A DNA stretch of 64,000 nt from Streptomyces seoulensis (GCA_013364255.1 CP054936.1:5970353-6034352), one strand, 5' to 3'. Shown: positions 34,196 to 45,186, counted from the first letter of the stretch. Notes: generated by a model from the sequence alone, not told the origin. A program made the numbers and translations.

Positions 34196-36298
34196 GTGGT
34201 TAGTCTGTCGGGCATGGCGGGGGCAGCCGCCGCAGGGGGCAACCCGTTGGTCAACCTGCTCCAGGGGGCCAAACGTCTGGGGGGGATCTACCATCTGGAC
34301 TACGACCGTGCCGTGGTCATCACTGACGACTTCATCAAGCGGGAAGCCGGCGGTGTACCGCGCAACGGCTTCCTGCTCGCGGCCGCCACGGTGCCGACGA
34401 AGGAGACGAACGCTCCGCTGGATGAGGATGAGGTGATCCTTCTTCGCGTTCGTGGCACCGCACCCTTGCCCAATGAGTCGGAGTTGATCGCGACCCGACT
34501 CGCGGCGATGCGCACGGCTGATGTTCGGCAGGAGCGGCCTGAGGTCGTTGTCGACAACCTCACGTCGAGCCAGATCGAGATGTCCGCCTTTGACTGCGAG
34601 GTCTTGGGGACCTTCTACGGCGAAACCATAGCGCGGCAGCCCTTCATCCAGTGGGGCGCTGATATCGACAATGTTTACTCGGGAGCTCGCTACTTCGTGT
34701 ACGTGCCGTCCGCAGAGGCGCTGTCCTTCATCGCCTCTTATCCGGACCGTACCGAAGACGAGATCGCGCAGCAGCGGAAGCCCGACCTGATCCAGATGGG
34801 AGTGGTGCGCTTCGCCTCGACACGGCGGCGTGCCGCCGACGCCAAGATGGATCAGGTGCCCGTCAACGTCCGGATCACTGACTTCATTGCTCGTAAATCT
34901 GCTGTGCTCGGCATGACCCGCGTCGGTAAGTCCAACACGAACAAGACCCTATGCACTGCCGTGTTCGAGCATGCGGCCCGGACTGGGAAGAAGATCGGGC
35001 AGCTAATCTTTGATCCCCAGGGTGAGTACGCCAACGTTAATGACCAGGATAAGACGGGCTTGCGCCTCCTCGGTCAGGGTGCCGATTTCGTTCGCATCTA
35101 CAAGATGAACCCGACGGCTGGGGACACGCAGGAGTTCCCGCTGGCGGTGAACTTCTATGACACGGATGAGCTGTCGATGGTCTGGGAGCTTGTCACCAGC
35201 GCCTTGGCCGAACAGAACTCCTCCTATGCCACGGCCTTCAAGACGGCCAAGGTGCTCGCTCCCGAGCGCACGGAGTTTCCCACCGGATCCGCCGGAGACG
35301 GCGAGTACTGGGAGGCGGTTGAGGACGCCCGACGCGGCCAACTCGCTTTTTATGCAACCCTGGCCAAAGCCAATTTTCGCGCCCCGAATTCGGGCTTCTC
35401 GGTTCTCTTCAAGATGAACAAGAACCTGCGCAACGCCATCGCCGCGGATGGACGTGGGCCCGTACGGCTCGTTAACGAGAGGAACGGGTTGTGCGCGGTC
35501 GACTCACCGACAGCCGCCAAGTCGGTGGTGACTTGGCTTGCAGAGAAGATCGCGCAGGCGAACCAAGGCGGTGGCAATGCGGACCTGAACTCCTGGATCA
35601 ACTGTGACCCGTTCTTCAAGTCGATCTTGCCTGTTTTTGATGCAACCGTGGGCTCGGCGGTTCTGAACCGGATCCGTACTTTGGGCGACTACCACGACCC
35701 GGTGAGCCGCGGAGACCTCGCAGATCGGGTATGGGACGACCTTGTCGAAGGCCGAATGGTTATCATCGACCTCTCCATCGGCTCCGATGTCGTCACCAAA
35801 ATGCTGTCCGAGCGACTCGTCCTTCGCCTGATCGAGAAGGCCAACCGGCGGTTCAGGAGCAACGAACCCGCCGTACCGATCCAGATCGTCGTTGAAGAGG
35901 CGCACAACCTGTTCGACCGAAACAAGGCGGGCAAGTCGACAGTGCAGGACGATCCCTGGGTGAAGCTTGCCAAGGAGGCGGCAAAGTACGAGATGGGCCT
36001 CGTTTACGCGACCCAGGAGGTCACAAGTGTCGACAAGCGAATCTTGTCGAACACTTCCAACTGGATCGTCGCCCACTTGAATTCCGACAACGAGACGCGC
36101 GAACTGTCCCACTACTACGACTTCGCGGTGTTCGCTGCCGGCCTGCGGAAGGTTGAGGACCGCGGCTACGCTCGGATGAAAACCTTTTCCGGTAAGTACA
36201 TCATCCCTATCCAAATCGCCAAGTTTGACCACGCCATGATCAACCGGGCGCGTGAGGCCGCCGGCTTGTCGGTACTCCCGGCTCCCGATGCAGAGTGA
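34196..36298 (+). CDS. HerA-type DNA translocase/helicase
   Basis: A 700-aa ATPase of the FtsK-HerA superfamily starting at GTG 34196 with GGGG about 5 nt upstream. A beta-rich N-terminal HAS-barrel-like region (about 1-220) precedes the ATPase core: Walker A GMTRVGKSN (K245), Walker B IQIVVEEAHNLF (E567, E568), and the downstream VYATQEVTSVDKRILSNTSNWIVAHL, which has the conserved Gln and Arg-finger region of HerA. HerA hexamers translocate DNA into the NurA nuclease. The nurA-like gene follows after 9 bp, so they form a HerA-NurA machine as in archaeal end resection and several bacterial defence systems. Codon use is far less GC-biased than in core genes. Confidence 0.88.
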   Translation: MVSLSGMAGAAAAGGNPLVNLLQGAKRLGGIYHLDYDRAVVITDDFIKREAGGVPRNGFLLAAATVPTKETNAPLDEDEVILLRVRGTAPLPNESELIATRLAAMRTADVRQERPEVVVDNLTSSQIEMSAFDCEVLGTFYGETIARQPFIQWGADIDNVYSGARYFVYVPSAEALSFIASYPDRTEDEIAQQRKPDLIQMGVVRFASTRRRAADAKMDQVPVNVRITDFIARKSAVLGMTRVGKSNTNKTLCTAVFEHAARTGKKIGQLIFDPQGEYANVNDQDKTGLRLLGQGADFVRIYKMNPTAGDTQEFPLAVNFYDTDELSMVWELVTSALAEQNSSYATAFKTAKVLAPERTEFPTGSAGDGEYWEAVEDARRGQLAFYATLAKANFRAPNSGFSVLFKMNKNLRNAIAADGRGPVRLVNERNGLCAVDSPTAAKSVVTWLAEKIAQANQGGGNADLNSWINCDPFFKSILPVFDATVGSAVLNRIRTLGDYHDPVSRGDLADRVWDDLVEGRMVIIDLSIGSDVVTKMLSERLVLRLIEKANRRFRSNEPAVPIQIVVEEAHNLFDRNKAGKSTVQDDPWVKLAKEAAKYEMGLVYATQEVTSVDKRILSNTSNWIVAHLNSDNETRELSHYYDFAVFAAGLRKVEDRGYARMKTFSGKYIIPIQIAKFDHAMINRAREAAGLSVLPAPDAE

Positions 36299-36307
36299 GG
36301 CACGTCG

Positions 36308-37765
36308 ATGCCGTACGAACAGGAACGCGCTTCGCGTATAGGGCACGTGCCCACGGTGCTGAGCCCTGCGATCGCAGAGGCAATGGAGCGCTGGCAGACG
36401 CCATCGCTAGAAGTGGGCGAACCGACCCATATCACCAGCAGGCTAGTTCCGCTCGCCGACCTAGTTCTGGATCAACGACCTGAGCCGACCTACGCGATCG
36501 CGTTTGACGGTTCGAATCAGGAAGTTGAGGCCCGAGCCGGGTATCCGTCTGTGCGTGTCGGGTACATGCAAATTGCTGGCGTCTATGTCAATATCGCCCA
36601 GTTTCTCGGCGCAAACAGTGCCGGGCTCGTGAATGCCCGCGAACTGGAGAAATCGCATATCACCCAAACAGTGAATGCGGTGCTTCCCGGGTCGAACGTG
36701 CACCTCAAGGGCCTTAAAGGAAAGGAGACCTGGCGGGCCGAACTCGCGCACTCATTCGTCACCTCGAACATCACCGACTTCGGAGAGCCGTTCACGCTGA
36801 CCGATGCGCTGATGACCATCCATGGTGGTCCTGGCGCACCGGTCACCAACCTCACCCTGAGCAAGTGCCCGAGCTGTGGATCACCCGGTAGGCCGGAGCA
36901 AGTTACCTCTGCGACTGGAGGAAAGTGCTCCGAACCCATGTGCTCCGGGGCGCTCTACCCAACAGATATCCTTAGGGCGTACGAGGAGTTCAGTGAGGAC
37001 GGGGAGAACATCCGCCCTCTCACGGTGGCGATGAACATTGCCGAGCGTTTGCTACTCGTCTCCTATATTGACGGATTTTTCCGCTTCGCGCCGCAAATGC
37101 TTGCTCAAGGGCTATTCATCACGGACGGCCCGTTGGCGGTGTACGGGCCAACGGCGCCGATGAAGTCCCGCTTCATGGAATACTGGGGTCAGCTCTGTGA
37201 CTCGCTTGAACGACAGCAGATCCCGGTGCCCCTCCTTGTTGGTATCGAGAAGAGCGGACAGTTCGTCGACCACGCGTACGCCATCAAGGAGCATATCCCG
37301 GCTGGCCATGTCATGATGCTCGACACGCCGTATGTGAACACATACATCCTCAACAAGGATGCCGATCATTATTACGGCAAGGATGAGTTCTACGGTCGAC
37401 GCTTCATCTACAAGACAACTACGGACGAGATCCTCGTTGTCTCGGTTCCACGCGTGCCCGGGGGCCCGCCGTACGAAAAGCCTTGGGTTCTCCCGGATGG
37501 ATCATCAACCCCGACGCTGTCGGAACAGTTTGAGTCTTACCCGACGCTTCGAGCGACATTGGAAACCCTGGACCAGCTGCAGACGAGGCTGTATCCGAAT
37601 GCCGTCATCCCTGTTGCCCTGGCGCACTCGGCTTCATCCCTGCCACTGGGTACAGGCCGCAGTGTCCTGACGCTGCTCGCCCAGAAGAGTCTGGGGATGC
37701 CCGAGGAGAGCATTAGTCTGAGCCGTTTTAAGCCTCAGCGCTCCGGGTTCCGGGGTAGTCGATGA
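36308..37765 (+). CDS. NurA-domain nuclease with inserted zinc ribbon
   Basis: A 485-aa protein. The NurA RNase H-like fold is suggested by D67 in AIAFDGSNQE (first metal ligand), D273 in LFITDGPLAVYG (second), the GIEKSGQFVDHA segment, and H440 in VALAHSASS. Residues about 187-212 hold C187-x2-C190 and C207-x4-C212, a zinc ribbon not found in archaeal NurA, which is also shorter (about 340 aa). NurA is a 5'-3' exonuclease and endonuclease loaded by HerA; the gene lies 9 bp after herA with GAGG at the junction. The zinc ribbon could read DNA ends or a modification. Assignment rests on motif pattern and the HerA neighbour. Confidence 0.75.
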   Translation: MPYEQERASRIGHVPTVLSPAIAEAMERWQTPSLEVGEPTHITSRLVPLADLVLDQRPEPTYAIAFDGSNQEVEARAGYPSVRVGYMQIAGVYVNIAQFLGANSAGLVNARELEKSHITQTVNAVLPGSNVHLKGLKGKETWRAELAHSFVTSNITDFGEPFTLTDALMTIHGGPGAPVTNLTLSKCPSCGSPGRPEQVTSATGGKCSEPMCSGALYPTDILRAYEEFSEDGENIRPLTVAMNIAERLLLVSYIDGFFRFAPQMLAQGLFITDGPLAVYGPTAPMKSRFMEYWGQLCDSLERQQIPVPLLVGIEKSGQFVDHAYAIKEHIPAGHVMMLDTPYVNTYILNKDADHYYGKDEFYGRRFIYKTTTDEILVVSVPRVPGGPPYEKPWVLPDGSSTPTLSEQFESYPTLRATLETLDQLQTRLYPNAVIPVALAHSASSLPLGTGRSVLTLLAQKSLGMPEESISLSRFKPQRSGFRGSR

Positions 37766-37822
37766 GACAGCTGCGGGCAACCGCCTCAGGGTAGCATTGG
37801 CGGGCCAGCCCGTTCACTACCC

Positions 37823-37836
37823 TGGCGGGCCCGCCA
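37823..37836. promoter_or_regulatory. 14-bp palindrome between nurA-like and parB-like genes
   Basis: TGGCGGGCCCGCCA is a perfect palindrome. The decamer around its left half, TGGCGGGCC, also occurs as a direct repeat 25 bp earlier (37798-37806). It lies just upstream of the putative promoter of the parB-like gene and could be an operator or part of a terminator. Confidence 0.4.
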
Positions 37837-37851
37837 ACGTAGGCGATTATC

Positions 37852-37881
37852 TTGATCCGCTGGCCAGCTGGCACGTAGCAT
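37852..37881 (+). promoter_or_regulatory. Promoter of the parB-like gene
   Basis: TTGATC (37852-37857) and TAGCAT (37876-37881) form a vegetative-type promoter with an 18-bp spacer, placing the transcript start about 35-40 nt before ATG 37926. Confidence 0.45.
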
Positions 37882-37925
37882 GGTCGGCCACAATGTGAGT
37901 GCGATCCTGGGGGATGGCTGTAACC

Positions 37926-39284
37926 ATGAGCGGCATGAAGCAGATGACATTCTCGGTGGGGTCATTGACGCTAGACGAGAGTAACCCGCGGCATGCCAAC
38001 AAGACCGCAAGCCTTCAAGAGTCCATTGACGCTTTGCTTCGCGATACCCCCGATAAGTTGATCAAGCTCGCTCGAGACATCGCAAAAAATGGCCTCAATC
38101 CAACGGAGCTACCCATTGTTGTGATTGAAGGCGGTAAGCCAATTGTGCTTGAGGGTAATCGGCGGTTGGCGGCAGTGAAACTTCTTAGAAACCCGAACCT
38201 CGCATCTGACGAGAAGCATCGAAGGCAACTCGTTGCGATTGCCCGCGGGGTCGAACTGCCGCGCAGGGTCACCTGTATAGTAGTAGAAAATCGTTTGCAG
38301 GCAAGCCACTGGATTAAGCTCCGGCACACCGGAGAGAACGGTGGAGTAGGGGTCCTTCGATGGAATCCAGTTGAGGTCGGCCGCTTCACCGGTAGGTCCA
38401 ACTCTACCGATCGAGCCGGGCTCTTGATCGACGCCATTGCGAAGTGGTTCCCTGACGATCAGGAACTGCTAGCTAACGCACGGCGGGTACGCGGTGGCAG
38501 GATTACAAATCTTGCCAGGATGATCGCGGATCCTGTGGTGCGGAATGCTTTGGGAATTGAGTTCAAGGATGACAATTTTCTTAGTCACTACCCCTTGATT
38601 AAGATTCATTCTGCTTATGTCAAACTCTTCTCCGATTTGGCTGGCGATGTATCCGTTGATCAAATCAAGACCAAGAGCCTGAGGGAGGAGTACCTGAAGG
38701 CAATTCATGCGGTCTTGCCTTCATTGCCGGACAAGCTCAAAGTGCCGGAGCGCTACTCCAAAGACCCGAGCGAGCTGGTGGCGAATGATGAACCTGCTGG
38801 TTCAGGCGGCGGCGACGTCTCACAGAAGGAGCAACGTGGAACGTGGCAGGGCTATGAAAGGAAGCTCTTCCAGGGAGTTTCCCTCAGGAATGTAAGTATC
38901 AGGACCTCTGAGGTCCTCGAAGAGGCCCAGCGTCTGAAGATCGATGAATTTCCGAACTTGGCGGCGATCATGGCTCGGGTCGTCGTGGACATTGCCCTTA
39001 CTGACGCGGCAGAACAGTTGGGCTGGAAGAGGAATCAGGAGTCATTGAAGGACCGCATTGTGGCAGTTCTAAATCAGGTCGACCCGCAGAAGAATGACCC
39101 GGCCCTACGGAATGCGTGGCAGCTATCCCAGTGGGAGGACGGGGCTCTAGTCCTCAAGACATTGCATGCCTTTGTGCACTCATGGGAGAGCGGCCCACTG
39201 GCGACCGAAGTGCGGAGGTTGAGTGCCGTCTACGGCCCCCTGCTGTGCAAAATCGATGAACTTCTTGAGGAAAAACGGCGGTAA
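37926..39284 (+). CDS. ParB/Srx-fold protein of the defence island
   Basis: A 452-aa cytosolic protein. The N-terminal ParB-like domain shows SNPRH (N20-R22), a helix KLARDIAKNG, and PIVLEGNRRLAAVKLL (E76-G-N-R-R80), the GERR-type nucleotide motif of ParB CTPases and ParB-fold nucleases. The C-terminal 300 residues are not recognised, and no chromosome-segregation HTH is evident. ATG 37914 is an alternative start. ParB-fold proteins occur in several defence and DNA-modification systems as nucleases or sensors. It has its own promoter, but lies directly after HerA-NurA on the same strand. This gene is strongly AT-rich for the genome (hand count 23 of 60 G+C at 38581-38640), a clear mark of transfer. 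Confidence 0.7.
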   Translation: MSGMKQMTFSVGSLTLDESNPRHANKTASLQESIDALLRDTPDKLIKLARDIAKNGLNPTELPIVVIEGGKPIVLEGNRRLAAVKLLRNPNLASDEKHRRQLVAIARGVELPRRVTCIVVENRLQASHWIKLRHTGENGGVGVLRWNPVEVGRFTGRSNSTDRAGLLIDAIAKWFPDDQELLANARRVRGGRITNLARMIADPVVRNALGIEFKDDNFLSHYPLIKIHSAYVKLFSDLAGDVSVDQIKTKSLREEYLKAIHAVLPSLPDKLKVPERYSKDPSELVANDEPAGSGGGDVSQKEQRGTWQGYERKLFQGVSLRNVSIRTSEVLEEAQRLKIDEFPNLAAIMARVVVDIALTDAAEQLGWKRNQESLKDRIVAVLNQVDPQKNDPALRNAWQLSQWEDGALVLKTLHAFVHSWESGPLATEVRRLSAVYGPLLCKIDELLEEKRR

Positions 39285-39404
39285 TTTCCACGTCCAGCCC
39301 GCCGTCGCCCACACCACGTCTCAGACTATGTGCGAGGCTCGTTCGGTAGCCAAGCCCGACGCTGCAGAGCGTCGTGGCGATGCCCCCGTGGGTTTAAGTG
39401 GCAA

Positions 39405-40541
39405 CTAGTCTTCTGAGTCAGGAATTCTGCGTAAATAACTGGTGAGGCGTCCGAGGATCTCGTCCGCGGTCTTGGTCCAGACGCAGGGGCTGGGGTCTGT
39501 GTTCCACGCGGCGATCCATGTGTGGATGTCTTTTTCGAGGGCCTGGACGCTCTTGTGGACGCCTCGTCGTATCTGCTTGTTCGTGAGCTCTGTGAACCCC
39601 CGCTCCACGAGGTTGAGCCAGGATGAGCCGGTGGGTGTGAAGTGCAGGTGCAAGCGGGGGTGGTTGATCAGCCAGGTCTTGACGGCCGGGGTCTTGGGGG
39701 TGGCGTAGTTGTCGAGGATCAGGTGCAACTGCAGGTCTGCCGGGATCTCCTGGTCCAGCTTGAGAAGGAACTTCTTGAATTCCTCGGCCCGGTGTCGGCA
39801 GTGCAGGGAACCGATCACCTTCCCGGTGGCGACCTCCAGCGCCGCGAACAGGGTGGTGGTGCCGGCGCGCACGTAGTCGTGAGTGACCCGCTGAGGAACC
39901 CCGGGCATTATCGGCAGCACCGGCTGAGAGCGGTCCAGAGCCTGGATCTGCGTCTTCTCGTCCATGCATAACACCAGTGCCCGCTCGGGCGGGTCCAGAT
40001 ACAGACCCACCACGTCGTGCACCTTGTCCACGAAAGTACGGATCCGTGGACAGCTCGAAGGTCTGCGAGCGGTGGGGCTGCAGGCCGAAAGCGCGCCAGA
40101 TCCGCGGCACGGTCGACTGGGACAAGCCCAGTTCTTTGGCCATCGCCCGCGTCGACCAGTGCGTCGCGTTTTCCGGCGCCGACTCCAACGTCCGCCGCAC
40201 CACCGCGGCGGCCCGCTCGTCGCTCACCGAGCGTGGATCGCCAGATCTGGGCAAGTCACCCAGACCAGCGATCCGATGCTCGAGGTACGCGCCCGCCAGC
40301 GCCCTACTGACTGCCCCGTCATGCCCACCAGGACACCGACGTCCTTGTTGGACATCCCCTCCGCGCAGGCCAGGGTGATCCGGCACCACACCGCCCATGA
40401 CTGAGGCGTCGAGGGGCGCCGCACCCACCTCTCAAGCGCCACCAGCTTCTCCACCGACAGCACCAACTCGGCCTTCGGCCGCCCTGTCGGTGAGCTATTT
40501 CCAAGCTGGGGGTTCTGACCGCGAGTTGGGCTCCTGTGCAA
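39405..40541 (-). pseudogene. IS630-family transposase, frameshifted
   Basis: The whole transposase can be followed on the minus strand, but in two frames. The HTH part (about 40541-40290, ACAEGMSNKDVGVLVGMTGQSVGRW) is in one frame. The middle (about 40290-40035, YLEHRIAGLGDLPRSGDPRSV) is in another. The DDE domain (40031-39405) is back in the first. One missing base near 40290 and one extra T near 40035 explain this. The catalytic residues in LCMDEKTQ, LILDNYATPKTP and LNLVERGF remain. IS630 elements target TA dinucleotides; clear terminal repeats were not found by eye. The element is probably inactive. Confidence 0.8.
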
Positions 40542-40604
40542 CTACGAAGCTCCTGGTAGACGGGTTCTCGACCAAGATCACCCTTGTCCACCAGGGAGCT
40601 TCCC

Positions 40605-41360
40605 ATGCTTCTCTAGCCGTCCTCGATTGATCTGTCCAGCCGCACCTTGAGGTTCCTGACCGGACAGCTGACAGCCAAGCGGCGGAAGATCGGGACTCGG
40701 TGGCGACGCCTTCCCGCCTCGCGACAGGCCCTGCTCGCCCTGGCCCACTTGAGGTGCGGTGACACCTACGCTCAACTGGCCGCCGGGTTCGGCATCGGTA
40801 TCGCGACTGTCTACCGCTACATACGTGAAGCCGTCGAGGCACTGTCCGCCATCGCCCCGTCCCTGACCGAGGCGATGAGGACGATCCGGTCAAGAGCGTT
40901 CGTCATCCTCGACGGCACCCTGCTGCTGATCGATCGCATCGCCGCCGACACCCCGTACTATTCCGGGAAACACAAATGCCATGGCATGAATGTCCAGGTG
41001 CTCACCGACCCGTTCGGGCGGTTTCTCTGGGCCTCGCCGGCTCTGCCCGGATCGACTCACGACCTGACCGCCGCGCGACACCACGGAATCATGGAAGCCC
41101 TCGCCGATGCAGGACTCAAATGCTGCGCGGATAAGGCGTATTAAGGAGCCGGCGGACCCGTCCGGGTGCCGTTTCAGGGCCGCCGCCTCAAGAGATTGAA
41201 GCGCCGCCACAACACCGCCCACGCTAAGAACCGCTGCCTGGACGAGCAGGCCATGGCCACCTTCGGGGGGTGGCGCCTCCTGCGGAAACTCCGCTGCAGC
41301 ACCAACCGAGTCACCGACGTCGTGAAGGCCGTCCTTGTCCTTCACCACGCATCAACTTGA
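40605..41360 (+). pseudogene. IS5-like DDE transposase with two nonsense codons
   Basis: From ATG 40605 the frame reads MLL, stop TAG (40614-40616), then PSSIDLSSRTLRFLTGQL onward to a second stop TAA (41142-41144), and then continues GAGGPVRVPFQGRRLKRLKRRHNTAHAKNRC to 41360. Both stops are in frame in an otherwise continuous transposase with HTH_Tnp_4 (GDTYAQLAAGFGIGIATVYRYI) and DDE_Tnp_4 domains (VILDGTLLLID, GSTHDLTAA, CADKAY). The TAA replaces the CAA glutamine usual after DKAY, a single C-to-T change. A partial protein could start at TTG 40647. The element is likely dead. Confidence 0.8.
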
Positions 41361-41658
41361 GGTGGGAAGAGGCTCACTACCTACGTGAGCCCCTGCCTGA
41401 CCGAGACGGCCGGGCGGATGCCTCTCCATTGTCCCGCACGATCAGGATCACCACACGAGCTTCTACGCCTGACTCGGTGGGCATCGCTCTTGCCTCCCGG
41501 TGCCCTTCTGTCTCGCCGCTGACGGCGACGTCCACGTACACGGTCGGTTGGAGGCCCAAGCCCGGGGCGTTCTTATAGGCGCCGCCCCGATTGGTCCGCG
41601 AAGGAGGGATGCGGACGCTGACGGGAAAGCGTCGACAGCGGGGCGGCTTCTCGGTTCC
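41361..41658. other. Region between the IS remnant and the Uma2 gene
   Basis: About 300 bp with no confident feature. A minus-strand frame (41377-41559, YVDVAVSGETEGHREARAM) has normal composition but no good start, and may be a relic. Confidence 0.3.
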
Positions 41659-42225
41659 TTACAAGATCCCAAGATCGACTGTGATTGGGAAAGGTGCGGT
41701 GGCCTTCACTGTGCCGGTGAACATTTCGCCCTCCCTGTAAGCCTTGGTGGCAGGGTCGAGGACGTACGTGTAGACGATCGGGACACCGGTGGCGGCCTGT
41801 TCGATGCGCCAGTAGAAGGGGATGCCGGCTTTGGCGTACTGGTCGACCTTCACGATCCGGTCCGTCGTGTCCGAGCCGGGGGATACCACCTCGACGACCA
41901 GGAGGACGTGCTCCGGGCGGGTAGGCGTGAGGTCGATGGTTTCCGCCTGGTAGACGATGACGTCCGGACGGCGGTTGGTGAGGGGAACGTCCTGCAGGCG
42001 GACGTCGAAGTCCGTGTCCGCGTTCCAGTCCGGGCCCGCGGCTGTGTCCAGGGCGTTGGCCAGGAGTCGAGCCAGCCGGTGGTGGCGCTTGGAGGCGCTC
42101 GGGCTCACGACGACCATCCCGTCCACGACCTCGATGCCGGCGCACTGCTCCTCGGACCAGGAGTCGTACTGCTCCGCGCTGATCTGCGAATGCATCCACG
42201 CGGGCGCCACCATCTCGGCGGTCAT
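41659..42225 (-). CDS. Uma2-family (DUF820) restriction-endonuclease-like protein
   Basis: 188 aa with the PD-(D/E)xK-type core of the Uma2 family: TNRRPDVIVY supplies the Asp and LLVVEVVSPGSDTTDRIVKVDQYAKAG the ExV motif and following helix. The family is abundant in Streptomyces and cyanobacteria; no biological role is established, and many copies are linked to mobile or defence DNA. It stands alone, on the minus strand, as the last island gene before the core resumes with the DUF255 gene. Confidence 0.88.
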   Translation of the reverse strand: MTAEMVAPAWMHSQISAEQYDSWSEEQCAGIEVVDGMVVVSPSASKRHHRLARLLANALDTAAGPDWNADTDFDVRLQDVPLTNRRPDVIVYQAETIDLTPTRPEHVLLVVEVVSPGSDTTDRIVKVDQYAKAGIPFYWRIEQAATGVPIVYTYVLDPATKAYREGEMFTGTVKATAPFPITVDLGIL

Positions 42226-42398
42226 GGTGTGCCCCCTTCGAGAGGCCTCGGCAGGTCCGGCGGTGCTGCGCCAAGCCTACTGTTTCGAGGTGCCGGGCTG
42301 CCCGACTCGGATGAACGCCGCTCACAAGTGCAATTCGGCCGAGCGGGGAGCGCGAGGGTTTCTTCGGTCACGCCAGGTGCTGTGAGAGGCTGAACCAC

Positions 42399-44429
<2,031 letters not shown>

Positions 44430-44454
44430 GGGGCCGCCCGGACTCCGCGGGGCC

Positions 44455-45186
44455 TCAACTCCCCTGCGCGCGCATGGTCAGGGCCCGTTCCACGATCGCC
44501 TCCAGCTGGTCGTGGTGGGCGCCCTTCCAGTAGGCGCGGCCGCAGTCGCGGCACTGGGCGAAGACGTCGTAGGTGCGCTGGGTGCCGTGGGCGAGCTGGT
44601 CGGCCACCTCGTCCTTGGTGGCCTGCCGCAGCAGTCCGTTGCAGGCGGTGCAGCGGGTCCAGGGGCGCAGTTCGGGGCGGAAGCGGTCCAGGACGTCGGT
44701 CAGCTGCTCGTCGGGGCGGGTGCTGTAGACGTAGGCGCCCGCCCACAGTTCGCGGCGGCGCAGCAGGCCCCGGTCGCGGCTGAGCAGCACCCGCCGCTCG
44801 GCCGCCGAGCGGGCGGCGAGGGCGGGGTCGCCGATGTCGGTCGACTCGTACGCCGCGTCGACGCCGAGCAGGCGCAGCCGGCGGGCGAGGGTGCCCAGGT
44901 GCACGTCGAGCAGGAAGCGCAGCGGGGCGCCGGGCACCCGCTGGGGGCGTTCGACGGCGCGCACCTCGACGGTCTCGGCCGCGCGCGGGACGTGCGAGAC
45001 GGGCACCGGGCTGCCGTCCACGACCAGCGCGCCGACCTCGGTCAGCGGCACGCCGAGGGACTCCACGACGTGCCCGAGGGTGGAGGCGCCGTCGGTGGCC
45101 ACCGGGGTGGCGCCGCGGCGGCGGGTGTGCGGGACGAACAGGCCGAGGCCGGGGGCGAACTCGACGTGGATCTCTGGACCGTTCAC
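44455..45186 (-). CDS. Mut7-C RNase-domain protein with N-terminal ubiquitin-like domain
   Basis: About 243 aa from GTG 45186. Residues about 1-85 are a beta-grasp (ubiquitin/ThiS-like) domain, and about 90-190 a PIN-like Mut7-C RNase domain (FLLDVHLGTLARRLRLLGVDAAYESTDIGD, with RRVLLSRDRGLL). The C-terminal zinc ribbon has CTACN and CRDCG. The domain order matches the Mut7-C ubiquitin/RNAse family common in actinobacteria, predicted to cleave RNA; the substrate is unknown. The start lacks a strong ribosome binding site; a longer frame extends into GC repeats and is unlikely. Confidence 0.88.
   Translation of the reverse strand: MNGPEIHVEFAPGLGLFVPHTRRRGATPVATDGASTLGHVVESLGVPLTEVGALVVDGSPVPVSHVPRAAETVEVRAVERPQRVPGAPLRFLLDVHLGTLARRLRLLGVDAAYESTDIGDPALAARSAAERRVLLSRDRGLLRRRELWAGAYVYSTRPDEQLTDVLDRFRPELRPWTRCTACNGLLRQATKDEVADQLAHGTQRTYDVFAQCRDCGRAYWKGAHHDQLEAIVERALTMRAQGS

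Noticed and set aside
32993..39284. BREX, DISARM, Dnd/Ssp phosphorothioation or classical type I-III restriction system
   Set aside because: No PglZ, BrxC, DrmA/B, DndC/D/E or SspB-like protein, HsdR or Res was seen; the only ATPase on this strand is HerA-like.
39964..40404. Plus-strand frames across the IS630 remnant
   Set aside because: They are antisense to recognisable transposase sequence and have no similarity of their own.
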